The position numbers and the translations under genes were made by a program. The notes below the pieces were generated by a model that saw only the letters and a list, made by a program, of their open reading frames with translations, was not told the origin of the DNA and did no database searches. This document shows positions 16,963 through 26,114 of a stretch of 34,040 nt of DNA, piece by piece. The stretch spans positions 90,149-124,188 of the forward strand of contig NZ_KB906688.1 of assembly GCF_000381545.1 (NCBI RefSeq), given 5' to 3'. Each line of letters begins with the position of its first letter. The first letter of the stretch is position 1. The stretch comes from Rhodonellum psychrophilum GCM71 = DSM 17998. Its GTDB lineage: Bacteria; Bacteroidota; Bacteroidia; Cytophagales; Cyclobacteriaceae.

Positions 16963-19900
16963 CTATTCACTTGGTAAATAGATTCTAAAGGTAGTTCCTT
17001 CATTAACTTTACTTTCCACCTCAATTTTTCCTCCCATGCTTTCGATCTGGTTTTTGGTAATAAATAAACCGATACCACGGGAATCGTGGTGCTTATGGAA
17101 GGTTTTGTACATCCCAAATAGCTTGTCACCATGTTTATTCAAATCAATACCCAAACCATTGTCTTCGAAATTCAAGATCACATATTTATTTTCTATTTGG
17201 GTATAAATTTTAAGGTGACTTCTGCGTTCTTTTGAGCAATATTTGATGGCATTTGTGATTAAATTGAGTACAATACTGTTTAGATAAGCAGCTATGCCTA
17301 TTACAGTTATTGATTTTTCCACCAAATTTTCAACTGTGGTTTCGGAATCTTTTATTTGGGCAGAAAGGCTTTCCAAATTCTTGTCTATTACGTTCCTTAA
17401 GCCAATAAATGATTTTTTTTCACTGTTGTTTAGATTTACCTTGACGACCTCTGTTAAATCTTCCACGGTTTGCTTCAAATTATCCCCACCTCTTACCAAT
17501 AATTGCATCATTTCATTTTGAAATAGCTCCGGGGACTCATCGTTTAATAAGTCCAAAAGCCCTGAAATACCTGAACTGTGTGACCTCAAGTTGTGTGATA
17601 CGATAAAAGCAAAGTTTTGCAGTCGATTATTTTGTTCTAGTTTTTCTGCCAACAAGGATTTTATTTTTGATTCGGCTGTTTTCAATTCGGTAATGTCGGC
17701 AGCGACTCCCAGGTAGCCAATGATTTTTTCATCTTGCCGGATGGCGGTCACCGAATGCAAAACCGGGAAAATACTACCGTCTTTTCTTTTATAACTCCAC
17801 TCTTTGGTCGTTGAGATTCCTTGGCGGGCCTTATGTACCAAGGACTGAAAACCGGTTGCTTTTTCACCATCATCAGCCCATAATTCTTGCCCTTCTATTT
17901 CCTCTTTTGGGTGTAGAATTTGAAGTGTATGTTTACCCACCAATTCATCAGACTTGTAACCCAACATTCTTTCTGAGCCCGAATTAAAAAGTGTTATTGT
18001 TCCATTGATATCCGTAGCAATTATCGATACTTGTGTGCTTGCTTTTAATATCGCATGCAATCGGTTGATGGCTTCATGAAGATTTCTTTCTGTCTCTTTT
18101 TCCTTGCTGATGTCTTGGATAAATGACCAAATCAGTTTTTTGCCATACAAGTCCTCTATCAGCATGCCTCTTAACAGCACCGGATAGCGTGTGCCGTTTT
18201 TTCTGATATATTCTTTCTCAAAGGGCTCGTATTGGCCGGAATTTTCCATTTGAAGAAGTGCTGTCTGCTCCTTCGCTTCATACTCTTTAGGTGTCACATC
18301 CCAATAGCTCAAGCTCAGAAACTCTTCTTTTGTATATCCTGAAGGTTCCAATAGTTTCTGATTTACATTCAGGTATTTTCCTGTCTCGTAATCATTGAGG
18401 GATATGCCTATTGGGGAAAGTTCATAGAGCGCATCCAATATGTTCTTTTGGTATTTGGTTTCAAGCTCTTTTTCTTTTCTTAAGGTAATGTCCTGATGCG
18501 TTCCGTACATTTTTAGAGGTTTTCCGTCCTCCATCCATTCAAATACTTTTCCCCTGTCAAATACCCATATCCATCTCCCGTCTTTGTGCCGCATACGGGC
18601 TTCCATCTCGTAGAATTCAGCTTTTTTATCAAAGCAGAGGTTCAGTTTTCGACTGGATTCTATCAGATCATCAGGATGGGCGAATTTCATCCATGTATCG
18701 ATGGAGATGGGTTCCAATTCTTCCAAGGAATAGCCTATTATTTCTGCCCATCGTTTGTTAAAAACGGTCTCCCCTGTTTGTACATTCCACTCCCAAGTGC
18801 CGACATTGGTGCCTTCGATGACTGACTTATTCCGCCACCTTGTGTCCACTATTTCTTGGATAGGCCAGCCTTCTGGGATAACATAGATCACGTTCCCCAA
18901 GTCATCAAAAAGTGGCTTTAAACTGAATAAAAATGTGATAGGCGTTTGATTTACCGACCAGATTGCCACTTCATACATTACCACTTGTCCGGCAAGGGCT
19001 TTTTGGAAATTGGTTTTTAGTTCTGCTTTGGTCTGCTCGGATATCTGCCACCAATAGCAGTCCCAAAAATATTTACCGAGCACATCATTGGTTTTTAATC
19101 CAGCCATATTTAGAGCCGTTTCATTGACTTCCAGCAGGATGCCATCTGGATTTAAAAAACCAATGAACGAAACACTGGAGTTAAAAATGCCTTGAAACTT
19201 CAACTCATTCTTTTTGAATTCCGAAATATCCTGAAAGCTACCGATCAGTTTTTCTCCCGATTTTCGACCAGTACTTCTTACCCATTTGAGATTGCCTTTG
19301 GCAGTAATTAGGCGGCACGTTACATCGAATCTTTGGTTATTTTCGATAGCATTGGTAATGGCATCGAATATCAATGCCTTATCATTGGGATGGTAAAATT
19401 CAATCGCATTGACCTTGTTGTGGTCAAAGTCCATCGGCACATCATGAATGGCATAGACTTCCTCAGTCCAATAAGTTTTCTCGGTGGTGATATCGAGCTC
19501 CCATGCTCCGATTTTATTTGTTTTCTGGGTTTCTTCCAGTAATATCAGATTCTGTTCTGATTTCTTGTTTACTGATTCATATTCGATTCTCTTCTTTCTG
19601 AATTCCAAAAGATTGAGCGCTTGTCGAGAGAGGTTTTGGAGAAGTTTAAGTTGTTCTTCGGTTAATGTTTTAGGTTCGTGATCGACCAAACAAAAAGACC
19701 CCAAGGCAATACCATTTTTATTGACCATGGGCACACTTGCATAGAAAATCACCTGAGAATCTCTTGCGACTCCAGGATTGTCTTGGAAGCGTTCGTCCTT
19801 TCTGGCATCTTCCACCACGAAAACTTCATTGGGGTTTTTGAGGGCCTGCACGGAAAAAGAAAAGGCATTTGAGGTTTCCTGGATTGACCACCCGTGATGT

Positions 19901-20091
19901 GATAGAATCCAAGGCTTGTCTGCAGTCACCATGCTTATCAAAGAAATCTTGGTGCCGCAGATTTGTACTGCCATAGCTGTCAAAAAATCAAAATCTTGTT
20001 GGTCAGCAGCATCCAAATTATGGTAGGTGTCCACATTCGTTATCCTTTTGGATTCGTTAAACGCAGCATCTGGTTTTTTCATCGGGCTCAT
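16963..20091 (-). CDS. GAF/multi-PAS sensor histidine kinase, orphan (1042 aa)
   Basis: A cytoplasmic sensor kinase with no signal peptide or membrane segment. An N-terminal GAF domain (about 30-165: KISLISMVTADKPWILSHHG, FYASVPMVNKNGIALGSFCLVD) precedes about five PAS/PAC repeats: about 185-295, 300-415, 420-540, 550-665 and 680-800. The transmitter has its H-box at FIVSHNLRSHSS (His833), an N-box LNLITNAIKYCSKE near 945, and ATP-lid motifs EDNGLGIDL and SRGIGLFITK, then GTTFRIYLPSE at the C-terminus. The HNLRSH type belongs to the HWE/HisKA-like group common in Bacteroidota. There is no receiver domain and no response regulator gene nearby, so it is an orphan. The signal is unknown; the GAF domain and PAS repeats suggest redox, light or small-ligand sensing. 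Confidence 0.92.
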   Translation of the reverse strand: MSPMKKPDAAFNESKRITNVDTYHNLDAADQQDFDFLTAMAVQICGTKISLISMVTADKPWILSHHGWSIQETSNAFSFSVQALKNPNEVFVVEDARKDERFQDNPGVARDSQVIFYASVPMVNKNGIALGSFCLVDHEPKTLTEEQLKLLQNLSRQALNLLEFRKKRIEYESVNKKSEQNLILLEETQKTNKIGAWELDITTEKTYWTEEVYAIHDVPMDFDHNKVNAIEFYHPNDKALIFDAITNAIENNQRFDVTCRLITAKGNLKWVRSTGRKSGEKLIGSFQDISEFKKNELKFQGIFNSSVSFIGFLNPDGILLEVNETALNMAGLKTNDVLGKYFWDCYWWQISEQTKAELKTNFQKALAGQVVMYEVAIWSVNQTPITFLFSLKPLFDDLGNVIYVIPEGWPIQEIVDTRWRNKSVIEGTNVGTWEWNVQTGETVFNKRWAEIIGYSLEELEPISIDTWMKFAHPDDLIESSRKLNLCFDKKAEFYEMEARMRHKDGRWIWVFDRGKVFEWMEDGKPLKMYGTHQDITLRKEKELETKYQKNILDALYELSPIGISLNDYETGKYLNVNQKLLEPSGYTKEEFLSLSYWDVTPKEYEAKEQTALLQMENSGQYEPFEKEYIRKNGTRYPVLLRGMLIEDLYGKKLIWSFIQDISKEKETERNLHEAINRLHAILKASTQVSIIATDINGTITLFNSGSERMLGYKSDELVGKHTLQILHPKEEIEGQELWADDGEKATGFQSLVHKARQGISTTKEWSYKRKDGSIFPVLHSVTAIRQDEKIIGYLGVAADITELKTAESKIKSLLAEKLEQNNRLQNFAFIVSHNLRSHSSGISGLLDLLNDESPELFQNEMMQLLVRGGDNLKQTVEDLTEVVKVNLNNSEKKSFIGLRNVIDKNLESLSAQIKDSETTVENLVEKSITVIGIAAYLNSIVLNLITNAIKYCSKERRSHLKIYTQIENKYVILNFEDNGLGIDLNKHGDKLFGMYKTFHKHHDSRGIGLFITKNQIESMGGKIEVESKVNEGTTFRIYLPSE

Positions 20092-20396
20092 TAAACTTGA
20101 TAATGGAGGTGGACATTTTGCGGATAACCACAGTTGGTGATACTGAAGTTCTGCAGAAGGGGGATCGTCTCGGCCTATTTTGGTTTGGCAATTTATCTAA
20201 ATTTGTGTTTTTATTATGTATTACTTAGAGAATACTTGGGGAAACCAGAAAAATACTTGAAGGAAAGTAGGCATGACGGGTATTGCCAAACGTATATGGG
20301 GGAACTAAGGAGTCTTTTGCAGATGTGGGCCGGTATTCCAAATATCGGTGATGTTGTGGATTTTGTGCGCGTGAAACTTGCCGATATCCTTGGACT
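20092..20396. other. Intergenic region without a convincing gene
   Basis: A plus-strand frame overlapping the MscS 3' end is not supported by any family. A TAAATTTG word near 20197 resembles a Bacteroidota -7 element but leads to no gene. Nothing else is seen. Confidence 0.45.
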
Positions 20397-21278
20397 TTAT
20401 TGCTCAGGCCCGTCTACATGATTGGCTTTTGTATGTTCTTTTTGACTTGAAATAAAATTAAAAACCTCACGGATAGTTTTTTTTCTGATTTTTCGCTGCA
20501 AGTCCATGTCCACCAGGTTTAAGGTGTATTGGAATTTGAGCTCCAAATAATCCTTTTTCATTTCTATGACTTTCAAATTATAAGATTTTGGCTCAATATA
20601 TTCGTTGAAACTTCTCAGGGACAGGATGATCTCTTTTTCAAGTTGTTCAATGCTATTTAAGTACACAAGTGATATTTGAAAGTCAACATTCATCAACCTG
20701 ACATCTCTTTTGGTATAATTGATGATTTCCTGTAAATGCACCTTGGAATTTGGAATGCTCACACTGTCATCGTCATCATTGAGGATTTTGACCTTCAACA
20801 TGCTGATCTCTACAATTTTCCCTTTTTGGTTGTCTATTTTGACATAATCATTTATTTCAAAGGTATTCGAGAAACTCAAATAAATTCCGCTCAAAAAGTC
20901 AATGATAAACTCCTTGGTTAGGATTGCAATAGCCGCCGCGACGATGGTCAAGGAAGTGATGATTTCATAGGGATTCACCCCAAATACACTTAAAAATGTC
21001 ACCAATATCCCTATCCCTATGGTGAAATTGGCAATGTTTTCTATTCCAAAATGAACATTGTTTTTTTTGTCCTTTTCAATATGGTTTTTTTTTGAATACA
21101 GATATTTTGCCGTATTGGAGAAAAGATTGACAGTGATATAAAAAATCATAAATGCCAAAATGGATTGCAATTGATAGTATTCGTAAATAACCTTTGAACT
21201 AGTATCGTTAAAAAATTTCAGATAAATGATAATTAACAATAAGGTTCCGTTTATTAAAAATATCCAATTTTTTTTCAT
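20397..21278 (-). CDS. MscS-family mechanosensitive channel protein (293 aa)
   Basis: Membrane segments lie at about 5-22, 37-54 and 86-105, then the pore-lining helix TM3 (SLTIVAAAIAILTKEFIIDFLSGIYLSF, about 109-137) that defines the family. The cytoplasmic MscS beta domain follows: FEINDYVKIDNQKGKIVEISMLKVKILNDDDDSVSIPNSKV, and then an alpha/beta domain to the end. Length is near that of E. coli MscS (286 aa). It opens under membrane tension to release solutes on hypo-osmotic shock. It stands alone upstream of the histidine kinase on the same strand, about 300 bp away, so a functional link is not shown. Confidence 0.92.
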   Translation of the reverse strand: MKKNWIFLINGTLLLIIIYLKFFNDTSSKVIYEYYQLQSILAFMIFYITVNLFSNTAKYLYSKKNHIEKDKKNNVHFGIENIANFTIGIGILVTFLSVFGVNPYEIITSLTIVAAAIAILTKEFIIDFLSGIYLSFSNTFEINDYVKIDNQKGKIVEISMLKVKILNDDDDSVSIPNSKVHLQEIINYTKRDVRLMNVDFQISLVYLNSIEQLEKEIILSLRSFNEYIEPKSYNLKVIEMKKDYLELKFQYTLNLVDMDLQRKIRKKTIREVFNFISSQKEHTKANHVDGPEQ

Positions 21279-22093
21279 GGCTCGTATTTTCTCATTTCCC
21301 TCTTATTTTTCTAACCTTTACAAGAACAAGCCTTTCAAAATCGGCTTATTTCACACGCGTTTTTTTGGTCAGTCGGGACCTTCTCCCGCAAAGATAGACG
21401 ATGCGCTTTGTTCTCCATAATTTTTATTTTGGGCTCTTTCAAAAGGTTTTTCTCAGTTCGATTGCGTCTCACTTATGGGTTTTCCATCAGCAGCAGAGAG
21501 ATTTTCTGAATCTTTTCGTATTTAGGTCACCCTATTTCCAAAAGCATTGTTGTGTACGCCCTTTTTTTCCATTTTAGTTAGTCCTTTTTTGGTTTTGCCT
21601 TGTGAATTCAGTCCAGTCCTTTCGGCTGCAATGGATGGAGCAATCTTGCGATTCATGAGTTGCAAAATCGACAAGAAATAGGTCATCTCCATTTTATTTT
21701 CCTGAAAGCCCTCAGCGGAATTGTGCCACTTAAACCCGTTTTGTGCATTCTCAACCCATTCCAGCTTGAAATTGCTTAAGAATCGGTCTTTGGTACCTGT
21801 GTTTGACTTCATCTTATCGCTGCTGCGTCTTATTCTCTTAAGAGTCTGGTTTTCATGCAGTTTTGACCCATTTAGAAAACGGAATGCATTTTTTGGGTTC
21901 ACCCTTTCAATTCCTGGGGTATTAATTCAAATCTAAGGTTTTCCTAATCAGATCGCTGAGCCTCCAATTCGATCAGTTTTTCTTAGGGATTACAGGCCAA
22001 CAAGAATATTTGTATTCCAAACGAGGGAGATGAAAATGCAATTTTTGAAATAAATAGGCCGGAGTATTTTGAATGCCCCGGCCCAAATGGTTT
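21279..22093. other. Intergenic region with one repeat copy; no convincing gene
   Basis: Holds the subtype II repeat at 21730-21902. A minus-strand frame at 21522-21902 is largely antisense to the repeat and I do not call it. The segment 21420-21720 shows nothing recognisable. Confidence 0.5.
21730..21902 (+). repeat. Dispersed intergenic repeat, subtype II
   Basis: Starts TTAAACCCGTTTTGTGCATT, contains TGAAATTGCTTAAGAATCGG and GACTTCATCTTATCG, and ends GGAATGCATTTTTTGGGTTCA. Confidence 0.85.
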
Positions 22094-24346
22094 TTAGAAA
22101 AGAAAACTTACGTTGACCAAGAAATTACGCCCGGGTGCAAAAATGGGGCTGTTGGTTCCACGCACGGATCGGTTCAGGTGCTCGTAATAATTTTCGTTAA
22201 AGAGATTGTTGATCCCTACTTTTCCAATCAATTGGTCGGTAAAGGAATAGCCTATTTTTACATCCAAAAGGGAAAAGGATGGGGTTTTCGTCTCTCCAAA
22301 CTCTTGAGAGATCCTGCCCTGTCTGGTCACATAGCGAAGTGAGGCTTCTGGCTTTAGCTTGTTTTGAAGATAGCTTCCAGACAAGACATAGCGCAAGTCC
22401 AATGGCGCAATCTCAGGCAACGGCTCGTTGCCGTCCAAATCCTGCGCATAAGTATAAGCCAATGCTAGGGTCTGCTGCAAACCAATCGGCAATTGCTGCG
22501 TCCAGCGCACTTCAAAGCCGGTTTTATAAGCGTCCTTAATATTGATAAACCTTCGGACTCCTGGACTGGCTGGAAGTCGCGGGCTAAGTGTGGTGTCAAT
22601 CACCGAGGAAATATAGTCTTGTAGATAGGCCGCAAACAGGTCAACATTGATCGCAGTTTTCCCTTTGCTCCAGACAAAGGTCAGGTCCACCTGATGGTTT
22701 ACCTCGGGATTCAACTGTGGATTTCCAATCATTTCGAAGGGGTCTTGACCCACCGGGAAATAGTTGATGAACCGCTCGGTCAGGCTGCCACTCCTCTGGG
22801 CCCTGCCGAGCCAAAGGCCTGTTTGGATGGATTCACCAATGGGCTTGAGGATGCCAAGACTGAAATTGGGGTTGATTTGGATTTCTTGGGTTTTAGCATA
22901 AACATTGGTGAATTCGACAGATGGATCATTGATATTGGATTGATTCATCTCAAGGCGGGCACTGAATACGTAACTGAAATTGTCCGACATCAATTGATAT
23001 TCACCAAATACGCCAGTTTTGCTGATTCGTCCTTGTTGCCAAGCATTGTCCTCAAATGTTTTTCCAGCCATCGGGCCCGCTAAGAATTCCCGTATTCGGA
23101 TACCTTCGGCGCCTTCCACTCTCAGGTCAGCTCCTGCGTACAAATCCCCGTTGGCAAACTTCCAGATTCCTTCGGTTCTGCCACCATAATTATAGGTTTC
23201 AGCTCTTGTACTGGTGTTGATTGTCCGTGGGTTTATGGGCTTCAATTGGTTGTCCATAAGATGGTCTACAAAGGAACCGAACACCGTGGTATTCCAGGAT
23301 TTTAGCTTGGCTTTATCGAATTGGATGTCATGACGGGCATTGAACATCCAGGTGTCATCGATACGAAGATCCATGGGCAATGCCGGAAAATCTGCATCCC
23401 TGGCTTGGTTGTTGACGGCCGAAAGGCGAAGTTGCTGTTTGCTGCTGAGCTTGATGCCAAGGTTGGCGCCAAAGCTTCCTCTTTTAAAATCCGCCTGTAC
23501 CGTTTCGCCGTTTCCAGCCTTGTAATCATCACCCTGTGACCAAGAGCCAAACAGGCTAAGGTCAAATTGATCCCCGCTAAAGCCTATTTGGGCTTCTCCG
23601 CGAGGAATATTCCCATTGCTTTCATAGCCCAAAGATACTCTTCCATACATCTCTGGAGTAGCGGTAAATCGAAGTTTGGCCGGTATAAAATTGATCGTTG
23701 CGCCGAAGCCAGTTCCATAGCGCAAGGAATAGGGACCTTTCAAAATCTCTATTCTATCCATCATGTTCGGGGCCATTTGACTGGTGGGAGGATCCATTCT
23801 GTTGGGACAAGCTGTGGTGGCACTTTGGGCGCCATTCAAGACCACGTTGAGCTGATCGTATTTGAACCCTCGGAATACCGGGTCAAATCCATAATTGCCA
23901 CTCTTTCGAATGCTATTGAAGGCCGGGATCTGGTTGAGAATCGTAGCTGCATCATGAGCCATGCGCTCTTCGTATTCAAGCGAAACCAACTCTTCCGAGT
24001 GCAGCCGCGTCTTCATCGCGATAATCGTCACTGGGTGTAAATTTACCGTCCGGCTTTTTCGGTAATAAATTTGGTTTTCCACCGCGTTTTGTACCTGATC
24101 TGCATCAAGGGTCCAGACACCGTAGATGATATGCGAAAGGCGCATGGATTGACCTGCTTTGAAAACAAAGGCAATGGTTCCGTTCTCGTCCGATACACCC
24201 TTTTGCTGCTCATATTCAAAGGTGGCACCGATAATGGGCATGGCATTGTCTGCATCGAGAAGCCGAATGTTTTGTTCGGCCCTTTGCCCATGAATTTCAC
24301 TTGTCAGCAACAGAAGTGCAACAAGCAATATATTTTTTATATTCAT
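22094..24346 (-). CDS. TonB-dependent copper receptor, OprC-like (750 aa)
   Basis: A signal peptide (residues 1-20) precedes a short carboxypeptidase-like beta domain to about 110. The plug domain has HDAATILNQIPAFNSIRKSGNYGFDPVFRGF and the barrel runs to a terminal Phe (NVSFLF), as for outer-membrane proteins. CPNRM at 180-184 inside ACPNRMDPPTSQM is the CxxxM copper motif of the OprC/NosA group, and HLM at 362-364 is the second HxM motif; the spacing of 182 residues nearly equals the 180 in Pseudomonas OprC (Cys143/Met147, His323/Met325). RIEILKGPYSLRYG is the plug strand that follows. It would import copper with energy from TonB-ExbBD, none of which is encoded here. The specificity assignment rests on the conserved metal ligands. 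Confidence 0.92.
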   Translation of the reverse strand: MNIKNILLVALLLLTSEIHGQRAEQNIRLLDADNAMPIIGATFEYEQQKGVSDENGTIAFVFKAGQSMRLSHIIYGVWTLDADQVQNAVENQIYYRKSRTVNLHPVTIIAMKTRLHSEELVSLEYEERMAHDAATILNQIPAFNSIRKSGNYGFDPVFRGFKYDQLNVVLNGAQSATTACPNRMDPPTSQMAPNMMDRIEILKGPYSLRYGTGFGATINFIPAKLRFTATPEMYGRVSLGYESNGNIPRGEAQIGFSGDQFDLSLFGSWSQGDDYKAGNGETVQADFKRGSFGANLGIKLSSKQQLRLSAVNNQARDADFPALPMDLRIDDTWMFNARHDIQFDKAKLKSWNTTVFGSFVDHLMDNQLKPINPRTINTSTRAETYNYGGRTEGIWKFANGDLYAGADLRVEGAEGIRIREFLAGPMAGKTFEDNAWQQGRISKTGVFGEYQLMSDNFSYVFSARLEMNQSNINDPSVEFTNVYAKTQEIQINPNFSLGILKPIGESIQTGLWLGRAQRSGSLTERFINYFPVGQDPFEMIGNPQLNPEVNHQVDLTFVWSKGKTAINVDLFAAYLQDYISSVIDTTLSPRLPASPGVRRFINIKDAYKTGFEVRWTQQLPIGLQQTLALAYTYAQDLDGNEPLPEIAPLDLRYVLSGSYLQNKLKPEASLRYVTRQGRISQEFGETKTPSFSLLDVKIGYSFTDQLIGKVGINNLFNENYYEHLNRSVRGTNSPIFAPGRNFLVNVSFLF

Positions 24347-24648
24347 TTTTTGCTGTTTGAAATTTTAAAAATAATCAGGTGTTGCCTATCAAGCGATGCA
24401 GATATGCATGGCCGATCTCACCGGAAAAGCTTGTTTGCCGGAGTTGGAAACACGAAAGCCGTGACTTTCTTAATTAAATCAAACCCGTGATGTGCATTTC
24501 CAATTCTATTCCTGCCTGAAATTGATATGTGATCAGTCTTTGTTTGCTGTTATTGACTTCACCATATCGGCTACAAGCCTAATTATCCAAATAGGCTGAT
24601 TTTCTTGCAGTTTCGACAACACCAGAAAATGGAAATGCATGTTTCGGG
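24347..24648. other. Upstream region of the copper receptor, half filled by a repeat copy
   Basis: The repeat occupies 24480-24653. The 130 bp nearest the receptor start contains CCGGAAAAGCTTGTTTGCCGG, an imperfect inverted repeat near 24420-24440 that could be a regulatory site. No gene. Confidence 0.45.
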
Positions 24649-24653
24649 TTAAA
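24480..24653 (+). repeat. Dispersed intergenic repeat, subtype II, complete; its end supplies a stop codon
   Basis: Starts CAAACCCGTGATGTGCATTTCC and ends GGAAATGCATGTTTCGGGTTAAAC. The TTA at 24649-24651 inside the terminal repeat is the stop codon (TAA) of the minus-strand gene that follows. Confidence 0.9.
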
Positions 24654-25041
24654 CAACAAGGAATTGCGGAGGCTTAAAGATTCCCCCATAATGCAAAAAG
24701 TTATAAGTGGGGTTTTGAAGGAATGGATTTTGTGGTTTTTCCATTTTTAGAAGCCAGAAGGTCAGCTTCGGTTGGGTACTTGTAAAAAGGGTAAATCTTA
24801 CCTCTTCGGTCTTGGGATTGGGTTGGAAATCGTTGGTTTCCCCTTCATTCTGATCCACTTTTTGGAGCTGTTTGCCCAAATAACATTTGCCATTACATTC
24901 CGACAAAGGTTCGTCTTTGTTGATACAGAGTACTTCTGCAATAAAATCCTGGTTGGCTTTAAAATGGACAAAAATACCTACCCTGAAGAATGACGGGAGT
25001 AGGAGGGTGAGCAGCATCAATATGGAAAATGCCTTTTTCAA
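24649..25041 (-). CDS. Small exported protein with CINKDEPLSECNGKCYL Cys motif (130 aa)
   Basis: A short Bacteroidota protein that I know only as a hypothetical family. It opens with a hydrophobic signal or anchor segment (MKKAFSILMLLTLLLPSFFRVGIFV), followed by HFKANQDFIAEVLCINKDEPLSECNGKCYLGKQLQK, with three Cys (residues about 39, 49 and 53) in a C-x9-C-x3-C spacing. The tail is acidic, then Pro-rich, ending FKPPQFLVV. Relatives commonly lie beside TonB receptors in this phylum, and here it is directly upstream of the copper receptor on the same strand. A metal-binding or accessory role is inference. Its stop codon lies in the end of a dispersed repeat. Confidence 0.8.
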   Translation of the reverse strand: MKKAFSILMLLTLLLPSFFRVGIFVHFKANQDFIAEVLCINKDEPLSECNGKCYLGKQLQKVDQNEGETNDFQPNPKTEEVRFTLFTSTQPKLTFWLLKMEKPQNPFLQNPTYNFLHYGGIFKPPQFLVV

Positions 25042-25169
25042 TTAGTTTTTTCTTCTCTGCGCAAAAGTAACAAACCCTGATTTTAAAATTCAACATTGTT
25101 GCATTAATTTTCGTTCGTGCTGGTTTTTTTATCCAGCATGTGCTACTGTTTTCTTGCAGCAATTGGGTT

Positions 25170-25742
25170 TTAAAATAAAATGCGTCTGAGTCCCAAAAAC
25201 CTATTTCGATAATGGGGTTCGTCCAGCCTGTTGATCGTCACACCTCGTCCATCACCTCCTGATGAACTGTGGATGAATTTTATTTCTTCTCCTTTTTCTG
25301 AAATCACTATTCCTGAATGGCCAACGTCGTCAGCATCTTCATAGCCCACAAAAAATATCAGATCACCTTTTTGCATTTCGGCCTCATCAACAGGTTCTCC
25401 AAGTAAATATTGGTTGGCTGATCCGGCAGGAATGGCTATCCCAAACTTATTAAAGACAAAGTACAGAAATCCCGAGCAATCAAATCCTTCCAGGGATTTG
25501 CCGGCGTATTGGTAAGGAATCCCTTGTAATGACATCGCGAATGTGACCAGGGAATCTGCTTTTGTTTGGGGGGCGGATATCTCCATACTTTTTTCTTGTA
25601 TGGGTTCAGGTTCGATTGGGTCTAAATTGGCATTGGAAGAATGGTAAGAAATGATTAAAGCCAACGTCCCTACCGCTACCATGATCAATAATTTCGAAGT
25701 TTTGTTGAATCTTGCAGAAAATGATTTATTGAGGTTTGACAT
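25170..25742 (-). CDS. NlpC/P60-family cell wall peptidase (190 aa)
   Basis: An N-terminal membrane anchor or signal (KLLIMVAVGTLALIISYHSS, residues about 17-36) is followed by a linker and a C-terminal NlpC/P60 domain. The catalytic set is Cys89 in GFDCSGFLYFVF, His142 in VGHSGIVI and His158 in FIHSSSGGDGRGV. It hydrolyses peptide bonds of peptidoglycan stem peptides and is predicted to act in the periplasm. It is a single-domain enzyme with no LysM or SH3b module. It stands 130 bp from the small Cys-motif gene, on the same strand. Confidence 0.92.
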   Translation of the reverse strand: MSNLNKSFSARFNKTSKLLIMVAVGTLALIISYHSSNANLDPIEPEPIQEKSMEISAPQTKADSLVTFAMSLQGIPYQYAGKSLEGFDCSGFLYFVFNKFGIAIPAGSANQYLLGEPVDEAEMQKGDLIFFVGYEDADDVGHSGIVISEKGEEIKFIHSSSGGDGRGVTINRLDEPHYRNRFLGLRRILF

Positions 25743-26114
25743 GCTTCAGAGGGGATGTTGAATGTAATTCACCATGTAAAGCTAATAAAAAAGTTCTTTG
25801 TTGAAGCTGGAAGGGAAGATTGACTGTTTCATCCAAATACACAGGCGGAAAACCTTTTGCGGGCAGCTTGGCAGGATAAGACGCTTCAAAAGGAAGTCTC
25901 GATCAGCGATAGCGTGGGGTTATTGGACGCAATAGTCAAGCAGTTTCGGTGGAGAATGTTGTTGTTTCAAATGGCAATACTGCTGGTATTATCCTCTGTG
26001 TCATTCTGAATATTCCTAAGGACAGATGCTGCTTTTCTAGCGAACAGTGAATGGATTACAAAGTATAAGTTGTTGAAATGGGGAATTAACAAATTGGGCC
26101 TGGAGGCAGGAGGT
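25743..26114. other. Intergenic region without a convincing gene
   Basis: Unassigned AT-rich DNA with no family resemblance and no repeat copy. Nothing else recognisable. Confidence 0.45.

Noticed and set aside
20134-20421. 95-codon plus-strand open frame
   Set aside because: Overlaps the MscS 3' end, with no known domain; judged a chance frame.
21522-21902. 126-codon minus-strand open frame as a gene
   Set aside because: Nearly half of it is antisense to a dispersed repeat copy, and the remainder has no family resemblance.
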